64,000 bases of DNA from contig JAILCC010000016.1 in the NCBI GenBank assembly GCA_024680555.1, positions 124,001-188,000 on the forward strand. Reading direction: 5' to 3'. Below the pieces are notes generated by a model. The model made no database searches and was not told the origin of the DNA. It saw nothing but the letters and a program-made list of their open reading frames with translations. Shown piece by piece: positions 25,030 through 34,278 of the stretch. The position numbers were made by a program, and so were the translations under genes. This DNA is from a bacterium (GTDB lineage Bacteria; Cyanobacteriota; Vampirovibrionia; Gastranaerophilales; JAILCC01). Each line of letters opens with the position of its first letter. Within the stretch, counting starts at the first letter, position 1.

Positions 25030-26340
25030 ATGCGCAAAAATATTTTTATCATTATGTTTGTTGCATTAGCTGTACTATGTTTTTTTAATACTGAAAAAGC
25101 TTACACCGAAAGCATTAAATGCCATCCGGGATATGTAAAAAATGGTTACTGGTGCAAAAATCCGACAAATTCTTTGTCCTATCTCAAAAATGCCGACGAA
25201 TATCGTTATTATTTAAATGATGTTTATTGCGGTACTGATTGCAATCCCGATGGAACGAACTGCAAAAGAGGTGTTTGCGATAAAAAAGAACTTGCAAGCT
25301 ATGGTTTTACCGAAACAAAAGGAGACAAATTCTACAACCCTGCAAAGCATTTATCTTACAAAGCTATCTATAGAGAGTTCTATATAGATGATATTCTGTG
25401 CGGTTATGATTGTGACTTAAACGGAAGAAATTGCAGGTCAGGCAGTTGCGATAAAAAAGAACTTGCAAGTTATGGTTTTACGGAAATGAAAAATGGAAAA
25501 TTCTATAATCCCATAACGCATTTGGCTTATTATGCTCGGTTTAATGAGTTTTTTTTAGATGATGTTCAATGCGGTTCCGAGTGTGATTTGTTCGGAAAAA
25601 ATTGTAAAAGGGGCATTTGCGATAAAAACATCCTTGTAAGCCACGGTTTTACCGAAATAAAAGACGGAAAATTTTTTAACCCCAATACCAAATTGTCATT
25701 AACGGGAAGCGCATTCTATCTTAATGGCAATCATTGCGGAAATGGCTGTAATTTTGACGGAACTGATTGCGAATCCGGTTTTTGCAACGTAAAAAATTGT
25801 CAAAACGGCTATACCGAAATAAAGAACGGTTATTGTTACAACCCCAAAACTCATCTGTCTTATAACTCATCAGGTTATTTTTATGCAGATGGAGTTCAGT
25901 GTGGCTATAAATGCGATTTTAACGGCAGCAATTGCCAAAAAGGCAAGTGTAATTTTGATGCAATAGCCGCACTCGGATATACCGAAAAATGGTTCAAGCC
26001 TGATTACACCTATCATCTTAGCTCCGGTAAGAAATTTTATAATGCCAATACACATATAGCTTTTGAAGGTGATGACTTTTTCTTAGAAAACGTACCTTGC
26101 GGATACAAGTGCGATTTAGAAGGCAGAAATTGCGAAAAAGGTGTTTGTGTCGTTGCGGATTGTGCAAACGGCTACAAAAATTTGGGCATCATAACAATAG
26201 GAACCTGGAATACCAATTATCTAATTCCGTCCAAAGATTATACAAAATCAGTTATTTGCCATAATAATGCGAAATATTATAACGTATTTGAGCCCAATAT
26301 AATAAAATCCGTAATCTTAAAGAATGTTGAACATTTTTAA
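25030..26340 (+). CDS. Secreted protein with six cysteine-rich repeats
   Basis: The product is 436 aa. A signal peptide (about residues 1-26) is followed by a short CHPGYVKNGYWC segment. Six repeats of about 50-65 residues follow (about 62-385), each with the core CGxxCxxxGxxCxxGxC. The first three are nearly identical over CDKKELASYGFTE; the later ones diverge. Between cores, the pattern FYNPxTHLSY recurs. The even cysteine number and spacing suggest a disulfide-stabilised extracellular rod or adhesin. No known domain name fits. It has its own Shine-Dalgarno sequence (GGGAGAG) and no operon partner. The repeats may expand and contract by recombination. Confidence 0.8.
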   Translation: MRKNIFIIMFVALAVLCFFNTEKAYTESIKCHPGYVKNGYWCKNPTNSLSYLKNADEYRYYLNDVYCGTDCNPDGTNCKRGVCDKKELASYGFTETKGDKFYNPAKHLSYKAIYREFYIDDILCGYDCDLNGRNCRSGSCDKKELASYGFTEMKNGKFYNPITHLAYYARFNEFFLDDVQCGSECDLFGKNCKRGICDKNILVSHGFTEIKDGKFFNPNTKLSLTGSAFYLNGNHCGNGCNFDGTDCESGFCNVKNCQNGYTEIKNGYCYNPKTHLSYNSSGYFYADGVQCGYKCDFNGSNCQKGKCNFDAIAALGYTEKWFKPDYTYHLSSGKKFYNANTHIAFEGDDFFLENVPCGYKCDLEGRNCEKGVCVVADCANGYKNLGIITIGTWNTNYLIPSKDYTKSVICHNNAKYYNVFEPNIIKSVILKNVEHF

Positions 26341-26419
26341 TTACGTCAGTCAAATCGGGTGTGAATATATATCTGATGTGCTTATTCTAACAGACATACA
26401 AATGTGATATTATAATCTT

Positions 26420-27385
26420 ATGGAAAAACTTTTGGAAATAAAAAATCTTTATAAAAAATTCCCTAAAAGCAAAGACTTTTTAGGAAAAACCAACGGCTAC
26501 GTTTATGCCCTTAACGGAATAAACCTTGATATTTATAAAGGTGAAACATTGGGAATTGTCGGAGAATCCGGCTGCGGAAAATCGACACTGGGCAGATGTA
26601 TACTGCGACTGATTGAAGCAGATAAAGGTGATGTGATTTTTGAAGACAAAAACATCTTTTCATTAAAATCTGACGAATTAAAGAAAATCAGAAAAGATAT
26701 ACAAATAGTTTTTCAAAACCCATATTCTAGTCTAAACCCAAGAATGAAAATCAAAGACATTTTGTCTGAACCGTTAAAATTAAACACAAATTTATCTTCA
26801 AGTGAAATTGATAAAAAAGTAGAAGCAGCGCTAGAGCTTGTAGGTCTGCCCATTAGTGCAAAAAACAATATGCCGCACGAATTTTCCGGAGGGCAAAGAC
26901 AAAGAATAGTTATTTCAAGAGCCTTAATTCTAAACCCCAAATTTGTGGTGGCGGATGAACCGATAAGCGCACTTGATATAAGCATACAAGCACAAATTTT
27001 AAGCTTGCTTTCCGAATTAAAGGAGCGTTTTAACCTCACATACGCATTTATTTCCCACGACCTTAGGACGGTAAAGAATTTTTGCGACAGGGTTGCGGTT
27101 ATGTATCTCGGAGAAATAGCAGAAATCGCCCCCGCTAAAGAACTTTTTGAAAATCCGAAACATCCGTACACGCAAGCATTATTGAAATCCATTCCCAAAA
27201 TTGACTTAAACAACAAAGAAGAAATTCAAGCAATGAAAGGCGAACCTCAAACAAATGAAAAAGAAATAACAGGGTGCAAATTTGCCGCAAGATGTCCTTA
27301 CGTTACAGATACGTGCAAAACACAAAACCCCAACGAAACAAAAATCCAAGACGGACATTTGGTAAAATGTTTTCTTTATAACTAG
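26420..27385 (+). CDS. Peptide-type ABC transporter ATP-binding protein (OppF/DppF-like)
   Basis: The product is 321 aa. The nucleotide-binding domain has Walker A (GESGCGKST), the Q-loop (FQNPYSSLNPR), the signature (FSGGQRQR), Walker B (VVADEPISALD) and the H-loop (ISHDLR). The oligopeptide-type C-terminal cysteine region (GCKFAARCPYVTDTC) then follows, so it belongs to the OppF/DppF group. The usual partner genes (oppA, B, C, D) are not next to it. No Shine-Dalgarno sequence is visible, and a TATAAT (26411-26416) ends only 3 bases before the ATG. With a start near the ATG the message could be leaderless; otherwise the promoter lies further up. Confidence 0.88.
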   Translation: MEKLLEIKNLYKKFPKSKDFLGKTNGYVYALNGINLDIYKGETLGIVGESGCGKSTLGRCILRLIEADKGDVIFEDKNIFSLKSDELKKIRKDIQIVFQNPYSSLNPRMKIKDILSEPLKLNTNLSSSEIDKKVEAALELVGLPISAKNNMPHEFSGGQRQRIVISRALILNPKFVVADEPISALDISIQAQILSLLSELKERFNLTYAFISHDLRTVKNFCDRVAVMYLGEIAEIAPAKELFENPKHPYTQALLKSIPKIDLNNKEEIQAMKGEPQTNEKEITGCKFAARCPYVTDTCKTQNPNETKIQDGHLVKCFLYN

Positions 27386-27440
27386 CAATTTTTTTTATTG
27401 AGGTATTATATATATGTGTGGTTACAAATAATGGTGTTAT

Positions 27441-28091
27441 ATGCAAGTTTCAGCAATTCCAAATACTAATAATAATTTCGGCAAAACAATGCCTGTACTG
27501 AAATTTCTCAAATTGGGCAAAAACGGACAGGAAGTAGCCCTCAGAACATTGAACGACCAACGAGGTCCTATGCAGGCATTTATGTTAAAGATAAACAATG
27601 ACCAATACTGTCCCGAGGGAATATTCATGAGAAGATGGTTCACCGAGTTTAGAAATTATCCGTTTGCGGCAAGTACAAGCATGGCTACGGATAAAAGATA
27701 TCTGGTATTTGGCTCGGATGATATTGATACACTCAGAGAATTATGTACCGACCACTACCGCAAGGGAATTATTGCCAAAGAAGATGTAGAACAAAGTATT
27801 CTTGAAAGACTTATAGAACCATTTGCAAAAAAATACAGACACAGAAGATTTATAGGCGATACAAAAGGAGAACCTGTAGGCATTGTATTACACGCAAATA
27901 AAGTAAAAAGCCCTAAAGGAAAAGGAAAGGTGTACAATTTCGGTATAGACATAACCGATGAAACAGGGAAAACGGTGTATGCCGTATTACCGTCAGCCGT
28001 ACCGCAAGTAGCAGCATTGCAACCAAAAGTTAATTTTGTACTTCGTCAGCCAAAACTCATACAACAAGAATTTTCTTTCATGAAAAAATAA
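27441..28091 (+). CDS. Orphan protein with a short conserved N-terminal motif (member 1)
   Basis: The product is 216 aa. It begins MQVSAIPNTNNNFGKTMP, a short motif shared with four other unrelated-looking proteins in this window (see 38579, 39019, 47237, 47666). The body has no recognised domain: a mixed alpha/beta pattern (LGKNGQEVALRTLNDQRGP, FRNYPFAASTSMATDKRY, VYNFGIDITDETGKTVYAVLPS). No signal peptide. It runs into the convergent TPR gene with a 2-base gap. The body does not look like the other members, so the motif may be a portable N-terminal tag rather than a homologous domain. Confidence 0.7.
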   Translation: MQVSAIPNTNNNFGKTMPVLKFLKLGKNGQEVALRTLNDQRGPMQAFMLKINNDQYCPEGIFMRRWFTEFRNYPFAASTSMATDKRYLVFGSDDIDTLRELCTDHYRKGIIAKEDVEQSILERLIEPFAKKYRHRRFIGDTKGEPVGIVLHANKVKSPKGKGKVYNFGIDITDETGKTVYAVLPSAVPQVAALQPKVNFVLRQPKLIQQEFSFMKK

Positions 28092-28093
28092 AG

Positions 28094-29746
28094 TTAATTT
28101 GCATTAAATAATGACATTAGGCGGCTTTCAATTTCTTCTTCGTCCATAACATTTGTCAATTTATTCAAGTTAATTGCCATTTGGAAATTTTCTGCTGCCT
28201 TGGTTGGCATAAGCATTATTTGATAAACCCTGCCCAAATTATAATATGCGGTTGCATCATTCGGATTTAAGCGGATAGCTTCTTTAAAACACTTTGTAGC
28301 TCTGTCAATATCGCCTGTTCCGTCAAGCAAAGCAATACCGAGATTGTTATGAGCTTCGGCATCTGTATTATCCAAATACAAACATTTTTCAAACGCCAGT
28401 ATCGATTCATCAATTTTATCTTCTTCCCATAAAAGAATACCCAAAGACCTGTAGCCTTTTGCGCTTTCTTTCATTTTCAAAGACTTGCAATAATATTCAA
28501 TGGCATCTTCAACATACCCCATATCTTCATATACTTCTGCCATAGAATAATAACAATCAGCATTATCCGGATCCAACATAGAAGCCATTTCATAAGATGT
28601 CATTGCCGCTTCATAATTAGCTTTAATTTGATGATAAATAGCACCTTGAGCCTGACATACAATAGAAGTCCACTTGTTGTCTGGGTTGATTTTTATTGCT
28701 TTTTTATAAAAAACCAACGCATCATCATAATGTTTCAATTGAATAAGCACATAAGCAAGACTGTTCATAAAGAAAGGATTATCTTCCTCAAGCTCAAGAG
28801 CAATCTTGAAAGCATTTAATGCGGAGAACTTATCCCCTGTCTTGAGATAAAGATTACCAAGGTCATAGTACAATCTTGCATTCCCTTCATTTTGTTTAAG
28901 TAAACGGTTATAGCACTCAATAAGCTCCTCGTCCTTGTCGTCATATTCTTTTTGGAAAATTGTTGTTAATTTCAATATAGCTTCTGAATTTTGCGGATTA
29001 AGTTCTGCCGCCTTTTTATAAGCACAAACCGCACCTGCAAAATTTTTGTTTTTATATTCGGCATCGCCTGCTTTGATATAAAAAGTTTGCGCATCAGCGG
29101 TGGTTCTTGCCGCATCAACATAATTTTTGGCTGCGGATGAATATTGATGAATTCTTTTGAGCAAAAAGCCTTTTACGTAAAAATAAAATACCGTCAAATG
29201 CGCCAATGTCATTTTATAGAGCATATGCATAGTCGGATAATCTAACAACGCCAAAGCAGAACCTGTCAAAAGGTAGTACAATGCTTTTGAAAATTTTCTA
29301 ATTGATTTATCGCCGCATTTAAACTCTTTAAAAATGCTCAACGCAAGCGCTAATCTGGCTCTCGACGAGGTTAAAAAGTTATTTTTTATTGCATCTGCAA
29401 ATACTTTTTGAGCCTGTTTAACTCTGCCGGAAAGATTTAAAAAATACCCGTAATAAAGTTTTGCTTTAGGACAATCAGGGGAAAGCTTTACTGCTCTTTT
29501 ACACTGTTCGAGCGCCTGCTCAACCGTAATTTGCCTTTTGTTGTATAGCAAAACGGCGAGCTTGTAATACGGCTCGCTAATATGAGGAGTAAGTTTCATA
29601 ACTCTTATGTAATAGTCAATTGCATTCTCTAAGTCAATTTGTTGCTGCTTCAGCAAATATTCCTCATGCGACTTTTTAGCAAGAGAAAGAAGCTTTTTGC
29701 TATCTTGAAAATCAGTATTTGTGGTATTTTGTTGCTGATTTATCAT
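28094..29746 (-). CDS. Tetratricopeptide repeat protein
   Basis: The product is 550 aa. It is almost entirely helical repeats with TPR spacing: about residues 15-110, then a stretch with weakly hydrophobic helices (about 140-200), then at least eight clear repeats from about 215 to 540 (for example AEYKNKNFAGAVCAYKKAAELNPQ, LARYYDLGNLYLKTGDKFSA-like, NLGIALLDGTGDIDRATKCFKEAIRLNPND). TPRs mediate protein-protein contacts; no catalytic domain is seen. ATG 29746 was chosen because AAAGGA precedes it by 6 bases. It is a separate transcript from coaB, 106 bp upstream. Confidence 0.85.
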   Translation of the reverse strand: MINQQQNTTNTDFQDSKKLLSLAKKSHEEYLLKQQQIDLENAIDYYIRVMKLTPHISEPYYKLAVLLYNKRQITVEQALEQCKRAVKLSPDCPKAKLYYGYFLNLSGRVKQAQKVFADAIKNNFLTSSRARLALALSIFKEFKCGDKSIRKFSKALYYLLTGSALALLDYPTMHMLYKMTLAHLTVFYFYVKGFLLKRIHQYSSAAKNYVDAARTTADAQTFYIKAGDAEYKNKNFAGAVCAYKKAAELNPQNSEAILKLTTIFQKEYDDKDEELIECYNRLLKQNEGNARLYYDLGNLYLKTGDKFSALNAFKIALELEEDNPFFMNSLAYVLIQLKHYDDALVFYKKAIKINPDNKWTSIVCQAQGAIYHQIKANYEAAMTSYEMASMLDPDNADCYYSMAEVYEDMGYVEDAIEYYCKSLKMKESAKGYRSLGILLWEEDKIDESILAFEKCLYLDNTDAEAHNNLGIALLDGTGDIDRATKCFKEAIRLNPNDATAYYNLGRVYQIMLMPTKAAENFQMAINLNKLTNVMDEEEIESRLMSLFNAN

Positions 29747-29852
29747 CAATTTTCCTTTGAGAAGTTGTCCCCGCAAAAGATAAATCGGCATTTTTCAGCA
29801 AAAACTTTAATATTTTTAGCAAAAAACATCCATTTGGAGTATATTTAAAAGC

Positions 29853-30476
29853 CTATTTAACGCAAATTTCGAGAATTTTTTTTGCAATTTCATTCTTTGT
29901 GGTTTTATCAATATGAATTTGAGTGCCGTCACTCGCCATAAGCGTTACTTCGTTATACTCACTTCCAAAACCTATATCTTTTCTTGAAATATCATTTGCC
30001 ACAATATAATCAAGCTTCTTTTCTTCAAGTTTCTTTCGTGCATTATTTAAAAGATTTTCACTCTCTGCACAAAAACCAATAACTATTTGATTTTCTTTTT
30101 TAATTTTACTTACTTCTTTTAAAATATCCGTTGTTTTTACCAATTCAACAGTTATGGTGTCTTTGTCAGTCTTTTTAATTTTATTTTCTTCAATTTTTTT
30201 TGCCTTAAAATCCGCCACCGCAGCTGCCATAATCAATATATCAACTTTGGGAAATTCATTTTTTACTGCATCTGCCATTTCATCAGAACTTGTTGCAACA
30301 ATGACCTTATATGGCTTTTCAATAGGAAATGTCAATATAAGCGAAACATCATGCCCATTATCATTAGCTTCATCAGCAACAGCAATCCCCATTTTGCCTG
30401 AGCTATGGTTTCCGATATATCTAACCGGATCAATGTTTTCTTTTGTACCGCCTGCTGTAATGAGAATTTTTGCCAT
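29853..30476 (-). CDS. coaB: Phosphopantothenate-cysteine ligase (CoaB half)
   Basis: The product is 207 aa, equal to the CoaB half of the usual bifunctional CoaBC. It joins cysteine to 4'-phosphopantothenate in coenzyme A synthesis. Motifs: ITAGGTKENIDPVRYIGNHSSGKMG at the N-terminus, AAAVADFKAKK near residue 80, and VGFCAESENLL. The start lies one base after the coaC stop (TAATATG), so the CoaBC enzyme is made as two chains. Both halves are complete, so this is a genuine split rather than obvious decay. Confidence 0.88.
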   Translation of the reverse strand: MAKILITAGGTKENIDPVRYIGNHSSGKMGIAVADEANDNGHDVSLILTFPIEKPYKVIVATSSDEMADAVKNEFPKVDILIMAAAVADFKAKKIEENKIKKTDKDTITVELVKTTDILKEVSKIKKENQIVIGFCAESENLLNNARKKLEEKKLDYIVANDISRKDIGFGSEYNEVTLMASDGTQIHIDKTTKNEIAKKILEICVK

Positions 30477-30477
30477 A

Positions 30478-31020
30478 TTAGTTTAACAACTCCGCAGTTT
30501 TTTCTACTATATCTTCAATATCAGCCATTTTCCCCATACCTACATCACCGCAGGCAAGATACCCTTCGACAGGACCAACATTAACAAATCCTCTATCAAG
30601 TAATTTATTGAAATTTTCTTGAATAACTTGATTGTTCCACATGTTAACATTCATAGCAGGAGCAATAACAACATGTTTTGAGTAAGCACAAACAAGAGAA
30701 GTCAACAAATTATCGCATATACCGTTTGCAATTTTAGAAAGAGTATTTGCCGTCAACGGCGCAATTACAAAAATATCCCCCCATTGCGCAAGAGAAACAT
30801 GTTCAATATCAAAACGAGAATAATTAAACTGCTCACAATAAACGTCATTTCTGCTCAATGACGCCAATGACAAGGGAGAAACAAACTCTTTTGCATTCGG
30901 TGTCAAAACCACTTTTACGTTAGCACCTTGTTTTTGAAAAAGACGCACCAATTCACAAGCCTTATATGCAGCAATTCCTGCAGTTACACCAAGCAATATA
31001 TTTTTATCTTTCAAAGTCAT
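30478..31020 (-). CDS. coaC: Phosphopantothenoylcysteine decarboxylase (CoaC half)
   Basis: The product is 180 aa, a HFCD flavoprotein that decarboxylates 4'-phosphopantothenoylcysteine. It has the start KNILLGVTAGIAAYKACELVR, the active-site region with His (HVSLAQWGDIFVIAPLTANTL), PAMNVNMW and the cap with GYLACGDVGMGKM. These are the CoaC hallmarks. Its ATG overlaps the stop of the upstream receiver gene as ATGA. CoaB follows one base after the stop. The gene order is receiver-coaC-coaB. Confidence 0.9.
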   Translation of the reverse strand: MTLKDKNILLGVTAGIAAYKACELVRLFQKQGANVKVVLTPNAKEFVSPLSLASLSRNDVYCEQFNYSRFDIEHVSLAQWGDIFVIAPLTANTLSKIANGICDNLLTSLVCAYSKHVVIAPAMNVNMWNNQVIQENFNKLLDRGFVNVGPVEGYLACGDVGMGKMADIEDIVEKTAELLN

Positions 31021-31409
31021 ACATTTTCTCCTGCTTCATTCAACATGTATTGTAGCATAGACTTATTATTCATATAAGACGGTTTTCTCAAATATCCGTT
31101 TGCACCAACTCTCTCAGCCACATATTTGATATCCAAGCACGATGAAACAAGAAAATATTTTGCAAGCTGAGTAGATTTAATGGTTTTCAAATTTTCGACA
31201 AGCCACTCGCCTGCGAGTTTTTCCATATTTTCCATTTGCAGGTCAGTAATGACAATATCAATCCTACCATCAAAAGTAAATGCAAAATCGTATGCTTCTC
31301 TTGCACTTGAAAATGCATATATTTCTGCATTTTCATATAATTCAAGAAGATTTTGTCTGTTATATGTAAGCCAACCTGCTACATCATCTGCAATCAAAAT
31401 ATTTTTCAT
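31017..31409 (-). CDS. Stand-alone response-regulator receiver protein
   Basis: The product is 130 aa: one receiver domain with no output domain. The acidic pair is DD at residues 8-9 (ILIADD), the phospho-acceptor Asp is D56 (VITDLQM), and the lysine is K109 (LRKPSY). It can therefore signal by phosphorylation. Divergent to it, 73 bp away, lies a large histidine kinase, a natural partner. It overlaps coaC by 4 bases, which would couple a signalling protein to coenzyme A synthesis; this could be just local packing. ATG 31409 was taken because the longer frame only adds non-receiver residues. Confidence 0.85.
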   Translation of the reverse strand: MKNILIADDVAGWLTYNRQNLLELYENAEIYAFSSAREAYDFAFTFDGRIDIVITDLQMENMEKLAGEWLVENLKTIKSTQLAKYFLVSSCLDIKYVAERVGANGYLRKPSYMNNKSMLQYMLNEAGENV

Positions 31410-31482
31410 AAGAATTTTATACCACGAAAATTTTATACAGTTTACCGATAAAAAACATCTCATAAATCCATATCCTAAAAAT

Positions 31483-34278
31483 ATGGAAAATTGTTACACA
31501 TTTAGCTTTTTATTTTTTGCAACATCAACAATTATTTTTCTTTTTGCGGTTATAATTTTACTACTCAAAGAACATGCTAAGCACAATTATATTTACAATT
31601 TGAGTAAAAAAACAGACGACTTTAGAAGTCTGGAAAAAATCGCTTTTGTCCTTGCAGATGAAACAAAAAAACTTTTATTAGCAGAGCTTGTTTGCGTTGT
31701 GGAATACACATATTCAAAAACGGAAGTTTTATCCTGCATACCGGCAAAAACAATAGACAAAGCGCTTATTTATCCCCATGAAGTGTTTTATATTCTTAAA
31801 ACATTACAACAGGAAAATATACATAACATAGATGAAAATGCTATCCATAGCGAACATTTAAAACAATACTTCCCTCTGTTCAATTACAAAAAATACAAAA
31901 TTATTCCGATATACAGCGATGAGCTCAGAATAATAACGCTAGAAATATACGGAGAAACTAAGTCTGTTATGCACCTTAAAAAGAATATATTGTCAAGCAT
32001 TACGGAAATATTTCAAAAAACATTCTTGTCAAGAATTATGCTCGAAAAAGATATGCTGAAAGTTACAATGAACGAAACAATAATCAAGTTCCTTGACAGA
32101 ATAAGAAATACCCTTGATGAAGAAGAATTGGAAAAAATAATACTGGAAGAAATATCACATTCTTTTGGCGCAGACAGGTCATTTTTCATAAGGTCATACA
32201 TTGAAAATCCGCAAGTACCTAGAATGGGAAAGGAATATCTCGCTAATCCGTACGCAAAATCCCTCATAGGGAATAACCTCGACTACAAATCAGTTTGGGA
32301 ACAATTAAAAGAAACTCAAGTAAATCCGCCAGTATTTGTAATTGAAAACTCCGAAAAATTTATCAAACAAAATAAACTTGAAAATTCACCGATAGATATT
32401 TTTATACGAGAAAGCCAAATAAAATCATCCTATCCTTTTTTAATATATGAAGATGCAGCCCAATCAATGTATTTGGTACTCCAGTTTACACGGAGAACAG
32501 TAATACTTGACAAAAACGATTTTGAGGTAATGGAGTTGTTATCAAAACAGGCTCATATTGCACTTGTGCAGGCAAAGCTTTACTCTAATCTCATTCAAAA
32601 CAGTAAAGAAGAAAAACTCTTGATTGATTTAATCAGCACAATAAGAAGCTCTTTCACCCTTAGCAAAATAGCAAACGAATTTACCACAAAAGTCGGGTTA
32701 TTTTTTGATGCAGAAAGATGCACAATAAGGTTTTTTGACCAAAATAAAAAAGAATTTAAGGGGTATTCCGAAGCATTTGAATATAAAAAAAATTACATTG
32801 TTACCGGAACAAAAGATATGAATTTGCAAAAGGAACTGGGCGAATTTTTGTTAAATTCGGAAAAGTTTCATGACACCATAACAATCAGATATTCCAAAGA
32901 TTTGACCGGAAAAGATTTTGAATTTAAGGCAGATATAATAAAATACTTTGAACGATATAACACAAAAACCTATCTTGGCGCATTTGTGAGATATAACGGT
33001 ATTTTACTCGGAATTTTAGCACTCCAGTTTAAAGACGATATCAACATAAAAAGACATCAGGAAGAATTGATAAAAGCTCTTGCCGACCAGATGGGAATTG
33101 CCATATATCAGTCAGAACTCTATTTCAATATACAAAATGTCGCAAAGAAAGAAAAATTTTTAAAAGAAATATATGTTGATACATTGGGTATGCAAACGAA
33201 AGAGCAACTATACAGATATTTTTCCGAAAAATTATCTCTGCTCTTGGGTACAGTAGGGAGCGTTTTTATTGAGTTTAAAGACAACAATAACAAGGAATAT
33301 TTTGAATATTATCAGGATAATTACAAAGGAATATCAAACCATATAAAAAGCGACTTCCTGCAAGAGATTATAAATAAGAAGAAAGACGGCTACTACTGCA
33401 ATTTGCCCTCAGAAGATATAAACCGTTCTTTTATAAAAAGAACTGGCATAACTTGTATCGGATATATTTCGGTTGATAATGATAAATCCGTAATCATCTT
33501 TTTTGATAAGAAGCGGGATTTTACAACTTTTGAAAAAAATATGCTAACATCACTCATTGAGGTTATATCAAAAACAATAAAAGATATTATGCAGCAGACC
33601 GAAATAAAAAAACTGCGTGAAACATTTTTGTCAACACTCACTCATGACCTGCAAGTACCAATAATTGCCCAAAGAAATGCAATAGAATATTTGCAGTCAG
33701 TTAAAAATTCTAATGAGGAAAAAACCAAAGAAATTTTGGACTACCTGAAAGAAAGCAACGAACAAGTTTTTGTTATGATAAAAATTTTGAGCGCAATATA
33801 TCGATATGAAGCCGGCAAAAAGGAATTAAGTAAAACCGAATTTAATATGTATCAAGCTATGGATGAGACAATACAAAACTTTTCCGAACTTCTTGAAAAA
33901 AACAATATGACAATAAACAAGAAATATGATGCAGAATTTTCGGAAATTTTTGCAGACAAAACAGAAATTAAAAAAATACTTGTTGCATTTTTTACAAATA
34001 TACTTGATGTTGCGCAAAACGGCGAAATAAAAATTGAAATAAAAAACAATAATAAATCAATAAGCTGCTGCCTTGGAGTAGAAAATGCGAACTTTTCGCC
34101 GAAATTAAGCGAAACAATTTTTGACAGAGATAGTATGGCATTAAAACTGGATAGGCTTATAGGTGAAGGGTTAAGCCTCTATTTGGGAAAACTTATAGCA
34201 CTCGCACACGGAGGAAAAATTTATATAAATGAGCACGGCAGCGGGAATATATTCTGCCTTGAACTGCCGATTATTTAA
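31483..34278 (+). CDS. Large sensor histidine kinase with GAF-like domains
   Basis: The product is 931 aa. One N-terminal membrane helix (about residues 8-32) is followed by a linker. Probably three GAF-like sensory domains occupy about 200-700 (recognisable pieces: ADRSFFIRSYIE, ERCTIRFFDQN, LALQFKDD). A DHp domain carries His 721 (STLTHDLQVPI). The C-terminal catalytic domain (about 800-931) has GEGLSLYLGKLIALAHGGKI. The N-box (FFTNILDVAQ) is weaker than consensus and the G1 box is not clear, so catalytic power should be checked. It is transcribed divergently from the receiver gene. ATG 31483 was chosen at the hydrophobic start; the frame further up overlaps the receiver antisense. No Shine-Dalgarno sequence is obvious. 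Confidence 0.8.
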   Translation: MENCYTFSFLFFATSTIIFLFAVIILLLKEHAKHNYIYNLSKKTDDFRSLEKIAFVLADETKKLLLAELVCVVEYTYSKTEVLSCIPAKTIDKALIYPHEVFYILKTLQQENIHNIDENAIHSEHLKQYFPLFNYKKYKIIPIYSDELRIITLEIYGETKSVMHLKKNILSSITEIFQKTFLSRIMLEKDMLKVTMNETIIKFLDRIRNTLDEEELEKIILEEISHSFGADRSFFIRSYIENPQVPRMGKEYLANPYAKSLIGNNLDYKSVWEQLKETQVNPPVFVIENSEKFIKQNKLENSPIDIFIRESQIKSSYPFLIYEDAAQSMYLVLQFTRRTVILDKNDFEVMELLSKQAHIALVQAKLYSNLIQNSKEEKLLIDLISTIRSSFTLSKIANEFTTKVGLFFDAERCTIRFFDQNKKEFKGYSEAFEYKKNYIVTGTKDMNLQKELGEFLLNSEKFHDTITIRYSKDLTGKDFEFKADIIKYFERYNTKTYLGAFVRYNGILLGILALQFKDDINIKRHQEELIKALADQMGIAIYQSELYFNIQNVAKKEKFLKEIYVDTLGMQTKEQLYRYFSEKLSLLLGTVGSVFIEFKDNNNKEYFEYYQDNYKGISNHIKSDFLQEIINKKKDGYYCNLPSEDINRSFIKRTGITCIGYISVDNDKSVIIFFDKKRDFTTFEKNMLTSLIEVISKTIKDIMQQTEIKKLRETFLSTLTHDLQVPIIAQRNAIEYLQSVKNSNEEKTKEILDYLKESNEQVFVMIKILSAIYRYEAGKKELSKTEFNMYQAMDETIQNFSELLEKNNMTINKKYDAEFSEIFADKTEIKKILVAFFTNILDVAQNGEIKIEIKNNNKSISCCLGVENANFSPKLSETIFDRDSMALKLDRLIGEGLSLYLGKLIALAHGGKIYINEHGSGNIFCLELPII

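Noticed and set aside
30474..30480. CoaC/CoaB split as a frameshift or sequencing error
   Set aside because: Both halves are complete with proper ends and start codon, so a real split is more likely, though not proven.
31180..31482. Upstream extension of the histidine kinase frame
   Set aside because: It runs antisense through the receiver gene and has no domain; the kinase starts at 31483.
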